A DNA stretch of 64,000 bases from contig NZ_CP033972.1 in NCBI RefSeq assembly GCF_003855095.1, positions 1-64,000 on the forward strand. The letters run 5' to 3'. Positions within the stretch are counted from its first letter, which is position 1, and the number at the start of each line of letters is the position of its first letter. The stretch is from Gordonia insulae. Lineage in GTDB: Bacteria; Actinomycetota; Actinomycetes; Mycobacteriales; Mycobacteriaceae. A program made the position numbers and the translations under genes. Shown in pieces: positions 30,466 to 37,065 of the stretch. The notes beneath the pieces are model-generated. The model worked only from the letters and a program-made list of their open reading frames with translations, did no database searches and was not told the DNA's origin.

Positions 30466-30764
30466 CAGCCCAAGACCTTGAACGGGCGCGGAGCGTCGTT
30501 GAGTTCGGTGTACTGCTCCGCGAGTGCCGGGTAGTCCCTGCGGAATGCGGTGACATTGAAACGTTCTGGCTTCTTGGTGTACTTCCAGGTGACGACCGTG
30601 TGGCCGTCGAGCTTGCCCACCTCGGCAGCCCCCATCGCCTCCTTGATGTCGTTCTGCAGCGACGTCTTGGTTTCGGTGAGCGCGCGCATCTGCGAGTCGA
30701 TCGCCTTGAGGGCGGCGACGGCGTCGCGCACCGTGTCGAGGTCGGTGGTGTTGAGTTCACTCAT
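30465..30764 (-). CDS. Conserved phage recombination-module protein
   Basis: A 99-residue protein that starts one base overlapping the exonuclease end side. N-terminal half is helical (LDTVRDAVAALKAIDSQMRALTETK), C-terminal half has VVTWKYTKKPERFNVTAFR. Similar short segments are found beside or within YqaJ-type phage recombinases, so it may assist the exonuclease; this is from pattern memory. No catalytic residues seen. Confidence 0.6.
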   Translation of the reverse strand: MSELNTTDLDTVRDAVAALKAIDSQMRALTETKTSLQNDIKEAMGAAEVGKLDGHTVVTWKYTKKPERFNVTAFRRDYPALAEQYTELNDAPRPFKVLG

Positions 30765-30879
30765 CGCGGGTGTCCTTGAGGGTGTCGATGGCGGTCATGC
30801 GCCGGGCGGTGGGGGTGAGGCCGAAGATGGAGCCTGCGGCGATGAAGCCGAGACAGGCGGCGACGAGCAGCAGTTCCAT
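30757..30879 (-). CDS. 40-residue membrane mini-protein
   Basis: ATG 30879-30877 overlaps the stop of the preceding gene (TGATG), with AGAGAGG upstream. Residues 2-20 (ELLLVAACLGFIAAGSIFG) form one membrane segment; the tail is polar. The upstream extension of the frame is a shadow. Function unknown. Confidence 0.5.
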   Translation of the reverse strand: MELLLVAACLGFIAAGSIFGLTPTARRMTAIDTLKDTRDE

Positions 30880-31097
30880 CACGCGACCTCTCTGATTCGG
30901 GATGCTTTGCCCGCCTTGCAGAGCGCGAAGGCAAGTGCGTCGTCGTGGGTGGGGAACGGTCCGTGTGGGTCGGAGTCGGGGTCGGTGATCTCGCTGACCC
31001 ACCAGCCCTGCTCCGTGACGACGTCAGACGTGGTGAGGCTGTGACGATCGGTGTCGCAGCGTTCGATGCGGTAACGGGGTCGGTAGTGCTTGCTCAT
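30879..31097 (-). CDS. Small hypothetical phage protein
   Basis: A 72-residue protein from ATG 31097-31095, overlapping the stop of the upstream zinc-ribbon gene. Sequence: basic start (YRPRYRIERC), then WWVSEITDPDSDPHGPFPTHDDALAFALCKAGKA, a short beta-helix pattern seen in small phage proteins of unknown function. Confidence 0.55.
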   Translation of the reverse strand: MSKHYRPRYRIERCDTDRHSLTTSDVVTEQGWWVSEITDPDSDPHGPFPTHDDALAFALCKAGKASRIREVA

Positions 31098-31285
31098 GCC
31101 GCGTCCCCGATCCAGTCGGCCCAGTCGATGTCGCCGTCGACGGGCGGTTCGGCTGGGATGTAGGGGCACAGGTCGTCATCGGCCGAATGCCAGCCGCCGC
31201 ACCAGGGGCAGTCGATCGGCTCGTTGTCCTCGGCATGGAAGTCGGGATGGTCGCCTGCGATGTCGTGCAGGCCGAGGCCGATCAC
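31094..31285 (-). CDS. 63-residue zinc-ribbon-like mini-protein
   Basis: GTG 31285-31283 overlaps the stop of the preceding gene (GTGA). It has IDCPWCGGWHS near residues 24-34 and a further Cys at about 41 (DDDLCPY), giving a Cys/His cluster likely to hold zinc; the rest is acidic and Trp-containing. Function unknown. Confidence 0.55.
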   Translation of the reverse strand: MIGLGLHDIAGDHPDFHAEDNEPIDCPWCGGWHSADDDLCPYIPAEPPVDGDIDWADWIGDAA

Positions 31286-31620
31286 GATGCGCCGCCGACG
31301 ATGCGCAGGTGCGATTCGGCGACTTGCGGCGGGAACACGAGGTAGGCGGCCGCGGCCTGGAGTGCACCCAGCAGGGTGGCGGCCTTGCAGTACAGGAGGT
31401 GCCCGGCGTAGGTGCTGGGGCTGGTCACCTGCACGCCGGCCTGCGGGTCCCCCTCGTTGTGCAGCGGAAAGCGGGTGACGTCGAGTCGATGCACCCACAC
31501 GGTGGCCTGGTCGTTGCTGATGTCGAGTGTCATGGAGGCGTTCTCACCGATGAACTCGGTGATCTGTTCGATGAGGCGTCCGGTGGATTCGGCGACGCTC
31601 AACGCCGTCGGGGCGCTCAT
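31282..31620 (-). CDS. Hypothetical early phage protein
   Basis: A 112-residue protein from ATG 31620-31618, overlapping the Xis-like gene's stop (ATGA). The sequence alternates helix (SVAESTGRLIEQITEFIGEN) and strand (MTLDISNDQATVWVHRLDVTRF), then a hydrophobic Ala/Leu-rich helix. Second gene of the early operon. No family recognised. Confidence 0.6.
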   Translation of the reverse strand: MSAPTALSVAESTGRLIEQITEFIGENASMTLDISNDQATVWVHRLDVTRFPLHNEGDPQAGVQVTSPSTYAGHLLYCKAATLLGALQAAAAYLVFPPQVAESHLRIVGGAS

Positions 31621-31835
31621 GCCGACACCCGGCCGTAGCGGGGGCAGCCCTGGGCGATCCAACGGTCGACGGCGGCCTCGGTGGTGAACCAGGTGCCGCC
31701 GGGTGCGGACTGGTTGCCGGTGAGTGCTCCGGAACGCAATGCGTCGCCGACGACGTTGAGGCTGCGGCCGGTGATGGCGGCGACGTCCTTGATGCGCAGG
31801 GCCTTTCGAGCCTGTGCGGTAGAGTTGATGCTCAA
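31617..31835 (-). CDS. MerR-like / excisionase-type HTH protein (Xis candidate)
   Basis: A 72-residue protein with a winged-helix DNA-binding pattern: LRIKDVAAITGRSLNVVGDALRSG (helix-turn-helix) then TWFTTEAAVDRWIAQGC. Such small proteins near the immunity region are usually excisionases that direct the integrase, or Cro-like regulators. It follows the Cro-like gene in the leftward early operon, so it would be made on induction. Confidence 0.7.
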   Translation of the reverse strand: MSINSTAQARKALRIKDVAAITGRSLNVVGDALRSGALTGNQSAPGGTWFTTEAAVDRWIAQGCPRYGRVSA

Positions 31836-31859
31836 TGGGAACTCCTATCTAGTTCCTGG

Positions 31860-31895
31860 GCCGTCTCGGTGTGTCAGCGCCGAGACGGCTTTTCT
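31860..31895 (+). terminator. Hairpin with T-run, terminator-like on the plus strand
   Basis: GCCGTCTCGG (31860-31869) and CCGAGACGGC (31880-31889), a perfect 10-bp stem, followed on the plus strand by TTTTCT (31890-31895). It lies between the Xis-like and Cro-like genes, both leftward. In the leftward direction no T-run follows. It would stop rightward transcripts entering the immunity region from the left. Confidence 0.6.
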
Positions 31896-31898
31896 GTG

Positions 31899-32153
31899 TC
31901 AGGCGGCCGGTAGTCCATTGCGATTGCCGAGTGTGGAATCAACAATCACCTCGGGCAAAAAAAGAGAGCCCGGGGGAGCGTTGAGCGCCTTCTCGATTCT
32001 GGGACCGACCTTCGGGTCGCAGTAGTTGCGTGCGCCGCGGCGCAGGTGGGCGATGAGCGACGGGCTGCGCCCGACCTTCGCGGCCAGCGACCGGTTGGTT
32101 TCGTCGCGAAACTCCATGTACTGGCTGAGGACTTGGGGGCTGATGAGCCTCAC
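31899..32153 (-). CDS. Cro-like HTH regulator, first gene of early operon
   Basis: An 84-residue protein. GTG 32153-32151 is chosen because AGGAGG ends six bases before it; the frame is open to 32228. It holds a helix-turn-helix (YMEFRDETNRSLAAKVGRSPSLIAHLRRG, about residues 13-41). It is transcribed away from the repressor gene across a region with shared operator sites, the layout of cro and cI. It would shut off the repressor promoter during lytic growth. Confidence 0.75.
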   Translation of the reverse strand: MRLISPQVLSQYMEFRDETNRSLAAKVGRSPSLIAHLRRGARNYCDPKVGPRIEKALNAPPGSLFLPEVIVDSTLGNRNGLPAA

Positions 32154-32191
32154 CACGAGCCTCCTTCGTTGTGTCTTCAATGCACCTCCTG

Positions 32192-32220
32192 AGAGTAACC
32201 AATTGACTGATGATTGTCGA
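32192..32220 (-). promoter_or_regulatory. Leftward early promoter overlapping an operator half-site
   Basis: Minus strand: -35 TCGACA (32220-32215), 17-base spacer, -10 TACTCT (32197-32192). The -10 overlaps the half-site GTAACC at 32195-32200, one of six in the region, so repressor binding would block it. Predicted start is about 32185, upstream of the Cro-like gene. Confidence 0.6.
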
Positions 32221-32229
32221 GCTGCCAAT

Positions 32230-32375
32230 CAGAGTAACCGCAGTTGGTTACTCTGTCCAGTCTTTCGTGTCGCGCCTATCAGCAGGTCAAAGAACTACAT
32301 CGTCGTAATTTGTAACCGCACCGGTTACGCTTCGGGTGTTCGAACATGCCGCCGAGCAGGAAGTATCCGTAACCG
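32230..32375. promoter_or_regulatory. Immunity operators (GTAACC palindromes)
   Basis: CAGAGTAACC (32230-32239) and GGTTACTCTG (32246-32255) form a perfect 10-bp inverted repeat with 6 bases between. GTAACCG-CAC-CGGTTAC (32312-32328) is a second palindrome. Single half-sites lie at 32195-32200 and 32369-32375, the last touching the repressor start codon. These are probable repressor/Cro binding sites. A plus-strand -10 candidate, TACGCT (32326-32331), overlaps the second palindrome, so the repressor probably controls its own gene. Confidence 0.7.
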
Positions 32376-32962
32376 TGAGCCCACTGTCCGACCTGCTGAC
32401 GCAGGCCCGAGGAGACCGGAGTGTCCGCGACGTCGGTAGGGCAGTGGCCAAGAAGTACGGGGTCGGCGAATCGACTGTCATCCCGTACTTCAGCGGCAAT
32501 CACCGCACACCCCAGGATCGTGTGCTGGTTGCGCTCGCGAAAGAGCTGTCGCTCAACATCGGAGAGCTTCGTCAGGTGGCCGGCCTGCCGCGCGGTGAGC
32601 GCGAACCGTACGTGCCACCGACGGATGCGAACCTACTGACCGAGCGCCAGCGTCGACTCGTCGACGAGGTGATCCGCACTCTCGTCGACTCGATGTATGG
32701 AGGCGAGCATGGCATGGCAACGCTCAAGGAATCGGGAGCATCGATCGAAGCGGGTGAAGACCAGAAGACCGACCCCGCCACCGAGAGTGGCGGAGCTGTC
32801 CGCGACATCACCCGCCGCATCACGAACACTCGCGGAGTGGCCAGTGATTCGTCGAACGAGCTGGGGGAGGCGCCACCGATGGCGGCACGTCGCGGCGGCG
32901 GGAAATCAGAAGGGCGCAAGCGCCGTGAGCAGCAGGATCGTGACGCTGAACAGGACGAATGA
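32375..32962 (+). CDS. Phage immunity repressor (HTH)
   Basis: A 195-residue protein from GTG 32375 with AGGAAG upstream; an alternative GTG at 32336 in the same frame would add 13 residues, but it lies only four bases past the TACGCT -10. The N-terminal helix-turn-helix (DLLTQARGDRSVRDVGRAVAKKYG, then ESTVIPYFSGNH, about residues 5-45) binds DNA. The C-terminus is Arg/Glu/Gly-rich and disordered, with no S24 peptidase motif. So induction is probably not by self-cleavage; the neighbouring ImmA-like protease may do it. Confidence 0.8.
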   Translation: MSPLSDLLTQARGDRSVRDVGRAVAKKYGVGESTVIPYFSGNHRTPQDRVLVALAKELSLNIGELRQVAGLPRGEREPYVPPTDANLLTERQRRLVDEVIRTLVDSMYGGEHGMATLKESGASIEAGEDQKTDPATESGGAVRDITRRITNTRGVASDSSNELGEAPPMAARRGGGKSEGRKRREQQDRDAEQDE

Positions 32963-33009
32963 CATTCGTGTAGTTCCTGGTCAACGCCGTTTCTGTCGGT
33001 AGGTCGCCC

Positions 33010-33015
33010 TACCGT
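33010..33015 (+). promoter_or_regulatory. -10 element of leaderless promoter for ImmA-like gene
   Basis: TACCGT fits TANNNT, seven bases before ATG 33023. It overlaps the 3' arm of an inverted repeat CGGTAGG-TCGC-CCTACCG (32997-33014). No Shine-Dalgarno precedes the ATG. This gives the ImmA-integrase operon its own promoter, possibly controlled through the repeat. Confidence 0.5.
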
Positions 33016-33022
33016 ACCCGGC

Positions 33023-33442
33023 ATGATGTATCACCCCTGGAGAGAGGCGCGGCGGCGTCCGCATCTGGTGATCGAGTTCGCCGACCTGCCCGATGATCAC
33101 CGTGGCTGCCTGTCCGGATCGAAGGTCACCATCAATGCTGACGACCTTCAGGCCGAGCGCCGCTGCACTCTCACCCACGAGCTGGTGCACGACGAACGCC
33201 AGGTGTTCCCGGTCGAACCGGTCCTCGCGGTGCGCGAGGAGATAACGGTGGAGCGCATCGCTGCTCGCCGGCTGATCCGCCTCGAGCAGCTCGTCGAAGT
33301 CCTGTGCTGGACCCGGTCGACGCCGGAGGCCGCCGCTGAGTTGTGGGTGGATGTGCCGATGCTGACAGCCTTTGTCCGGTCGCTGACCGATGATGAGCGC
33401 GACTGGATCGATGATGAGTTGGCTGAGCGGGGCGTGGCATGA
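33023..33442 (+). CDS. ImmA/IrrE-like metallopeptidase
   Basis: A 139-residue protein with the zinc-peptidase motif THELVHDE (HExxH at residues 52-56). ImmA-type proteases of mobile elements cleave the element's repressor and so trigger induction; many actinobacterial phages carry one next to the repressor. Here it directly follows the repressor and starts the operon leading to the integrase. The third zinc ligand is probably an acidic residue about 20-30 residues later (REEITVERIAA). Confidence 0.8.
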   Translation: MMYHPWREARRRPHLVIEFADLPDDHRGCLSGSKVTINADDLQAERRCTLTHELVHDERQVFPVEPVLAVREEITVERIAARRLIRLEQLVEVLCWTRSTPEAAAELWVDVPMLTAFVRSLTDDERDWIDDELAERGVA

Positions 33443-33666
33443 CGGATCTCGAGCGGAGGATGCTCGACGTTTCGGGGCGGCGGTGGCGGTACGCCGGCAG
33501 CATGGCTGCGGCGGTCGAAGCCGAGTTCGGTGTAACGGTGACGAGGTTCTGGCAGATAATAAACGGCATCCTGGACGATCCGGACGCCATAGAGTACTCA
33601 CCACTCACAGTGAATCGCCTGCGCCGGTTGCGGTCTGCGCGGGCCCAAGCAAGGAGCGCACGATGA
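33439..33666 (+). CDS. DUF3263 protein (HTH-like)
   Basis: A 75-residue protein that matches DUF3263 in layout: LERRMLDVSGRRWRYAGSMAAAVEAEFGVTVTRFWQ then a RLRRLRSARAQARS tail. The family is common in mycobacterial and gordonial genomes and phages and is thought to bind DNA. It overlaps the ImmA-like gene by 4 bases and the DUF2510 gene by 4 bases. Confidence 0.8.
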   Translation: MTDLERRMLDVSGRRWRYAGSMAAAVEAEFGVTVTRFWQIINGILDDPDAIEYSPLTVNRLRRLRSARAQARSAR

Positions 33667-34394
33667 CACAGCCCCACCCGCCCGGCTGGTATCCCGACCC
33701 GCAGCGCGTGGAGATCCAGCGGTACTGGGACGGCGAGAAGTGGACCGATCAGACGCAGTCGAAGAAGCCGTCGAACCCGAAGAACGTGAAGTACCTTCTC
33801 GCCATCGTGGTGATTGTCATCGTGGTCATCGTGGTGGCCAGCATCGCCGGCGGCAACGATGACAAGTCTGAAACGGCATCCGACGTCTCGAATGTGCCGG
33901 TGCAGACGGTTACCACTCCGAACGCTTCCGAGCAGGCCGCGATAGCAAGTGCCGCGGAAGCCGCCGCTGAAACATCCCGGGCGGCAGAGAAGGCCGCGGC
34001 CGCAGCAGCAGCGGCACGTCGGGCCGCATTACTCGACAAGTCGAGCTATCAGGCTGTCGACTCACGGCAGTGGCAACTGGTGGCCAAGAGGCCCGACTCG
34101 CACACCGGTGAGAAGTATGTCGTCTACGGTCGGGTCGTCCAGGCCGACTCTGCGACGGGTGACGATATCCGCGTCAACACCGATGGTCAGCAGGTCGACT
34201 ACTACGACATGGACATCAACACTGTCGCCAGCGAAGGGCAGCCAGGCATCTTCGGCAACATCGTCGAGGACGACCTGGTGACGATGTGGGTGGTGGTGAC
34301 CGGATCGACGTCGTACGACACCACGATGGGCGGTAGCGTCACCGCGCCGACAGTCGACGTCAACATGATCGAGCCCTACGGTTCGACCGGATAG
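33663..34394 (+). CDS. DUF2510 membrane protein, possible superinfection-exclusion factor
   Basis: A 243-residue protein. The N-terminus is a DUF2510 domain (PPGWYPDPQ, RYWDGEKWT, residues 6-28), then a membrane helix (about 45-62, YLLAIVVIVIVVIVVASIAG), a long Ala/Glu-rich helical linker (about 90-125) and an extracytoplasmic beta-rich domain. It is expressed with lysogeny genes. Actinobacterial prophages often carry such DUF2510 membrane proteins here, and protection against other phages is a reasonable guess. An Ala-rich run of about 15 is seen near residues 100-125. Confidence 0.8.
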   Translation: MTQPHPPGWYPDPQRVEIQRYWDGEKWTDQTQSKKPSNPKNVKYLLAIVVIVIVVIVVASIAGGNDDKSETASDVSNVPVQTVTTPNASEQAAIASAAEAAAETSRAAEKAAAAAAAARRAALLDKSSYQAVDSRQWQLVAKRPDSHTGEKYVVYGRVVQADSATGDDIRVNTDGQQVDYYDMDINTVASEGQPGIFGNIVEDDLVTMWVVVTGSTSYDTTMGGSVTAPTVDVNMIEPYGSTG

Positions 34395-34399
34395 GCATC

Positions 34400-35485
34400 A
34401 TGGGCTCGATCGACCAGTACGCAACGGCCGGCGGGCGGCGGTGGGAAGTCCGGTACCGCAAGCCGACTGGCCAGCAGACCCGCAAACGTGGCTTCGCGTC
34501 GAAGGCGGCGGCCACCGCGTTTCTACATTCGGTTGAGTCGTCGAAGGCCGCTGGCACCTACGTCGATCCGTCACGCGGAAAAGTCACGGTGACGGAATGG
34601 GCGCAGCGCTGGCTGGCGGGTAAGGCGAACATCAAGGAGTCGACCCGCTTCCGGTACGAGGGCATCATCACGAATTGGATCGAGCCGACTTTCGGGTCGA
34701 CGGCCGTCGCGAATGTGCGGCACGTCGACGTCCAGGAGTGGGTGAGTGGGCAGGACTGCGAGGCCGCCTCGGTGGTCAAGCATCATCGCGTGCTGTCACA
34801 GATCATGAAACTCGCGGTTCGTGATGACCGAATCCCGTCGAATCCGTGCGACGGCGTGAACCTCCCGCGGGTGAAACACACGAAGCGCCGGTACCTCACC
34901 GCCGGTCAGGTTGAGGCGCTGGCGGCGGGGGCAGGTCCATGGCGTGTGCTCGTGTTGCTCCTGGCGTACACCGGTTTGCGGTGGGGTGAGGCCGCAGCGT
35001 TGCGCGGGAACGACGTCGACATGTTGCGCCGGCGGATTCACGTCGATGAGGCGGTCACCGTGGTCAACGGTCGCTTCGTGTGGGGTGAGCCGAAGGATCA
35101 CGAGCTGCGGTGGGTGCCGGTGCCGAAGTCGGTGGCTGACGAGCTCGCTCAGTACATGATCGGCCGCAGCCGTGCCGACGGTCTGTTGTTCACGGGGGAG
35201 CGGGCGGGTGGGCCGGTGCGGGTGAAGGTGGCTCGCGAGTCGTGGTTCGATGATGCGGTCGTCGCGGCGGGATGCCCGGAAGGTTTCACTCCCCATGAAT
35301 TGCGTCACACCGCAGCATCGTTGGCCGTCTCAGCGGGGGCATCTGTTCTGGCGCTGCAGAAGATGCTGGGTCACGCCAAAGCGTCGATGACGTTGGACGT
35401 GTACGCGGACTTGTTCGATGACGATCTGGATGCTGTCGCAGTGTCGCTCGAGGGTGTGCGGGAGAAGGCGCTGGCCGCGATGTGA
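34400..35485 (+). CDS. int: Tyrosine integrase
   Basis: A 361-residue phage integrase. N-terminal AP2-like arm-binding domain (RWEVRYRKPTGQQTRKRGFASKAAATAF, residues 14-41), SAM-like core-binding domain (about 62-150), then the catalytic domain: Arg194 (TGLRWGEA), Lys near 232, His299-x-x-Arg302 (HELRHTAA), His325 (MLGHA) and nucleophile Tyr335 (LDVYADLF). All catalytic residues are present. It is next to the right attachment site in tRNA-Glu, which it must recognise. Confidence 0.95.
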   Translation: MGSIDQYATAGGRRWEVRYRKPTGQQTRKRGFASKAAATAFLHSVESSKAAGTYVDPSRGKVTVTEWAQRWLAGKANIKESTRFRYEGIITNWIEPTFGSTAVANVRHVDVQEWVSGQDCEAASVVKHHRVLSQIMKLAVRDDRIPSNPCDGVNLPRVKHTKRRYLTAGQVEALAAGAGPWRVLVLLLAYTGLRWGEAAALRGNDVDMLRRRIHVDEAVTVVNGRFVWGEPKDHELRWVPVPKSVADELAQYMIGRSRADGLLFTGERAGGPVRVKVARESWFDDAVVAAGCPEGFTPHELRHTAASLAVSAGASVLALQKMLGHAKASMTLDVYADLFDDDLDAVAVSLEGVREKALAAM

Positions 35486-35486
35486 G

Positions 35487-35504
35487 TGGACACATTATGG
35501 ACAC
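35487..35504. repeat. TGGACAC direct repeat next to integrase (possible arm-type sites)
   Basis: TGGACAC at 35487-35493 and 35498-35504, 11 bp apart, about one helical turn. They lie between integrase and the core site, where arm-binding sites of tyrosine integrases are found. GGTTTCGGG also occurs twice near 35550-35575. Only two copies of each, so support is modest. Confidence 0.35.
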
Positions 35505-35598
35505 CGAGGGGTGCGCGATGGTGGTTAATTCTGTGGTGTGTTGCGGTGGGTTTCGGGTGGTGGTGGCCGGTTTCGGGGTTTGACCTGCACGGTTCTTT

Positions 35599-35644
35599 CG
35601 CCCTCTCAAGGCGGTAGCGCGGGTTCGAATCCCGTCGGGGCTAC
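35599..35644 (+). other. attR: 3' half of tRNA-Glu(CTC)
   Basis: The sequence holds the anticodon stem-loop (loop CTCTCAA, anticodon CTC at 35605-35607), variable bases, the full T arm (GCGGG, TTCGAAT, CCCGT; 35619-35635) and the 3' acceptor strand CGGGGCT plus A. The 5' half of a tRNA is absent; the bases before 35598 do not fold with it. This is the displaced host 3' end after integration. A whole tRNA-Glu should exist at the left junction, outside the window. The exact core cannot be set without it. Confidence 0.85.
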
Positions 35645-35691
35645 AACGAGAAGACCCCCTCTCCACATCCTGGAGAGGGGGTCTTCTCGTT
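35645..35691 (+). terminator. Strong intrinsic terminator of the tRNA-Glu locus
   Basis: A perfect 20-bp inverted repeat (35645-35664 and 35672-35691) with a 7-base loop directly after the tRNA remnant. It includes CCCCCTCTCC/GGAGAGGGGG. Because it begins right where the tRNA ends, it is the original host tRNA terminator. It also screens the chromosomal genes from prophage transcription. Confidence 0.85.
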
Positions 35692-35717
35692 GGTCGAGCG
35701 TGACGCTCAGATCGTCT

Positions 35718-36209
35718 TCACGGGGCGGTGGTCCCCGCCACCGGCATCTCCGGCAGGCCCAGCTTGCGGTGATCCCACGAACGGACGCGATCGGGGATCA
35801 GTCGGACCGCGACCCGCTTGTGCATCATCTGATCCACGAACGGCCGCGACTCCTCGGTGTAGGGACCCGTGTAGCGCTCCCAGACGCTGATGCCGATCTT
35901 CAGGCACGAGTCCGGGTCGTCGAGGATCTCCGCGCTTCCCTCGAAGGCGACGCCGCGCAAGGTGTCGTAGGTGTCCCCGTCCTCGATCAGCACCGAGCAC
36001 CGACGGTTCCGTCGGAGGTTGACCGCCTTCTGTGATTTGGCCTTGGTCTCGAACCAGATCTCGCCGTCGACGACGCCGTACCACATGGCGACGAGGTGGA
36101 TGCTGCCGTCCGGGCCGGTCGTCGCCAGGGTGGCGGTGCGCCCACGGGCGACGAAATCGGTGATCTCGGTCTCGGACATGACGATCTGATTGCGTTGGTT
36201 GACTCCCAT
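35718..36209 (-). CDS. Pyridoxamine-5'-phosphate-oxidase-like (PPOX/FDOR) protein
   Basis: A 163-residue split-barrel protein: FVARGRTATLATTGPDGSIHLVAMWYGVVDGEIWFET, then RRNRRCSVLIEDGDTYDTLRGVAFEG. This is the pattern of the PPOX / F420-dependent reductase family. M. tuberculosis has a member (Rv2991) at the matching place near tRNA-Glu. Substrate unknown. ATG 36209 or an internal ATG at 36179 could be the start. Confidence 0.8.
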   Translation of the reverse strand: MGVNQRNQIVMSETEITDFVARGRTATLATTGPDGSIHLVAMWYGVVDGEIWFETKAKSQKAVNLRRNRRCSVLIEDGDTYDTLRGVAFEGSAEILDDPDSCLKIGISVWERYTGPYTEESRPFVDQMMHKRVAVRLIPDRVRSWDHRKLGLPEMPVAGTTAP

Positions 36210-36238
36210 GACCTGACGCTAACCGACGCCCGCCGGAT

Positions 36239-36973
36239 TCACCCCCGCGTCGGCCCGAGCCGCTTGTGGATGGCGTCCGCGGCGGCCAGCAGGTCGGCGG
36301 CCCACCGCGCACCGGGGCGCCTTCCCATGCGGTCGATCGGTCCCGAGACCGAGATCGCCGCGACGACCTCCCCGGTGCCGTCGCGTACCGGTGCCGAGAC
36401 GCTCGCGACTCCGGCCGCGCGTTCGCCGGCGCTCTGCGCCCAGCCTCGTCGCCGGATCTCGTGCAGCGCCCGCTCGCTGAAGACACTGTCGTGCAGCAGG
36501 GCTCGCTGCGTGGTCGGTTCGGCCCACGCGAGCAGGACCTTCGCCGCCGAACCCGCGCTCATCGGGAATCGTGTGCCGACCGGGACGGTGTCGCGCAGAC
36601 CGGTCGGCGGTTCCATGGCGGCGATGCAGATGCGCTCGGCACCCTCGCGGCGGTAGACCTGGACCGACTCTCCGGTGATCTCGCGCAGGCGTGGCAAAAC
36701 CATCAGCGCGGCCTCACGGACCGGATCATGTGCCGAGGCAGCCAGTTCGCTGAGAGCGGGGCCGGGATACCAACGCCCGGCGGCATTGCGGGCCAGCAGC
36801 CGATGCGTCTCGAGTCCGACGGCGAGCCGGTGGGCCGTGGCACGGGGCAGGCCGGTGCGATCACACAGTTCGGTGAGGTTGCAGGGAGCCTCCGCGATGG
36901 CTCGCAGAACGACCACCGATTTGTCGAGTACACCGATTCCACTGCTCACTGTCGATGCGCTATCCTGTCCCAT
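36239..36973 (-). CDS. IclR-family regulator of leuCD
   Basis: A 244-residue IclR protein: N-terminal winged helix (VLRAIAEAPCNLTELCDRTGLPRATAHRLAVGLETHR, about residues 22-58) and C-terminal effector domain (VQVYRREGAERICIAAMEPP, then VPVGTRFPMSAGSAAKVLLAW). It is divergent from leuC, with a 92-base intergenic region. The M. tuberculosis counterpart (Rv2989) is likewise beside leuCD. It probably controls leucine synthesis and its own gene. Confidence 0.9.
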   Translation of the reverse strand: MGQDSASTVSSGIGVLDKSVVVLRAIAEAPCNLTELCDRTGLPRATAHRLAVGLETHRLLARNAAGRWYPGPALSELAASAHDPVREAALMVLPRLREITGESVQVYRREGAERICIAAMEPPTGLRDTVPVGTRFPMSAGSAAKVLLAWAEPTTQRALLHDSVFSERALHEIRRRGWAQSAGERAAGVASVSAPVRDGTGEVVAAISVSGPIDRMGRRPGARWAADLLAAADAIHKRLGPTRG

Positions 36974-36979
36974 AGGACG

Positions 36980-36985
36980 ATACTA
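36980..36985 (-). promoter_or_regulatory. -10 element of leaderless promoter for IclR regulator
   Basis: On the minus strand TAGTAT ends six bases before ATG 36973, so the transcript would begin at the start codon. No Shine-Dalgarno precedes it. The element lies within the divergent IclR-leuC region, which suits autoregulation. Confidence 0.5.
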
Positions 36986-37065
36986 GCGTTCCAAATAGTG
37001 AGATGCACGCCGACGCTGATCGGTGTGGGCGTGTCGCGACGATTCGAATAGATGTGAGTACAGCC

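Larger units (their letters stand above)
1..35644. mobile_element. Integrated siphovirus-type prophage (left end outside window)
   Basis: Seen: a continuous set of phage genes (terminase, portal, capsid, tail, endolysin, primase, repressor, integrase) that stops at a tRNA-Glu 3' remnant at 35,599-35,644. Beyond that point all genes are ordinary chromosomal ones. The integrase gene is next to the right junction. The left attachment site, with the reconstituted tRNA-Glu, must lie left of base 1. Gene order and the tail tube plus tape measure genes indicate a long-tailed phage of the siphovirus type. The structural, lysis, replication, immunity and integration modules are all present. Two small genes look broken, so inducibility is uncertain. 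Confidence 0.95.

Noticed and set aside
35599..35644. Functional tRNA gene
   Set aside because: Only the 3' half exists; D arm and 5' acceptor strand are absent, so it is an integration remnant.
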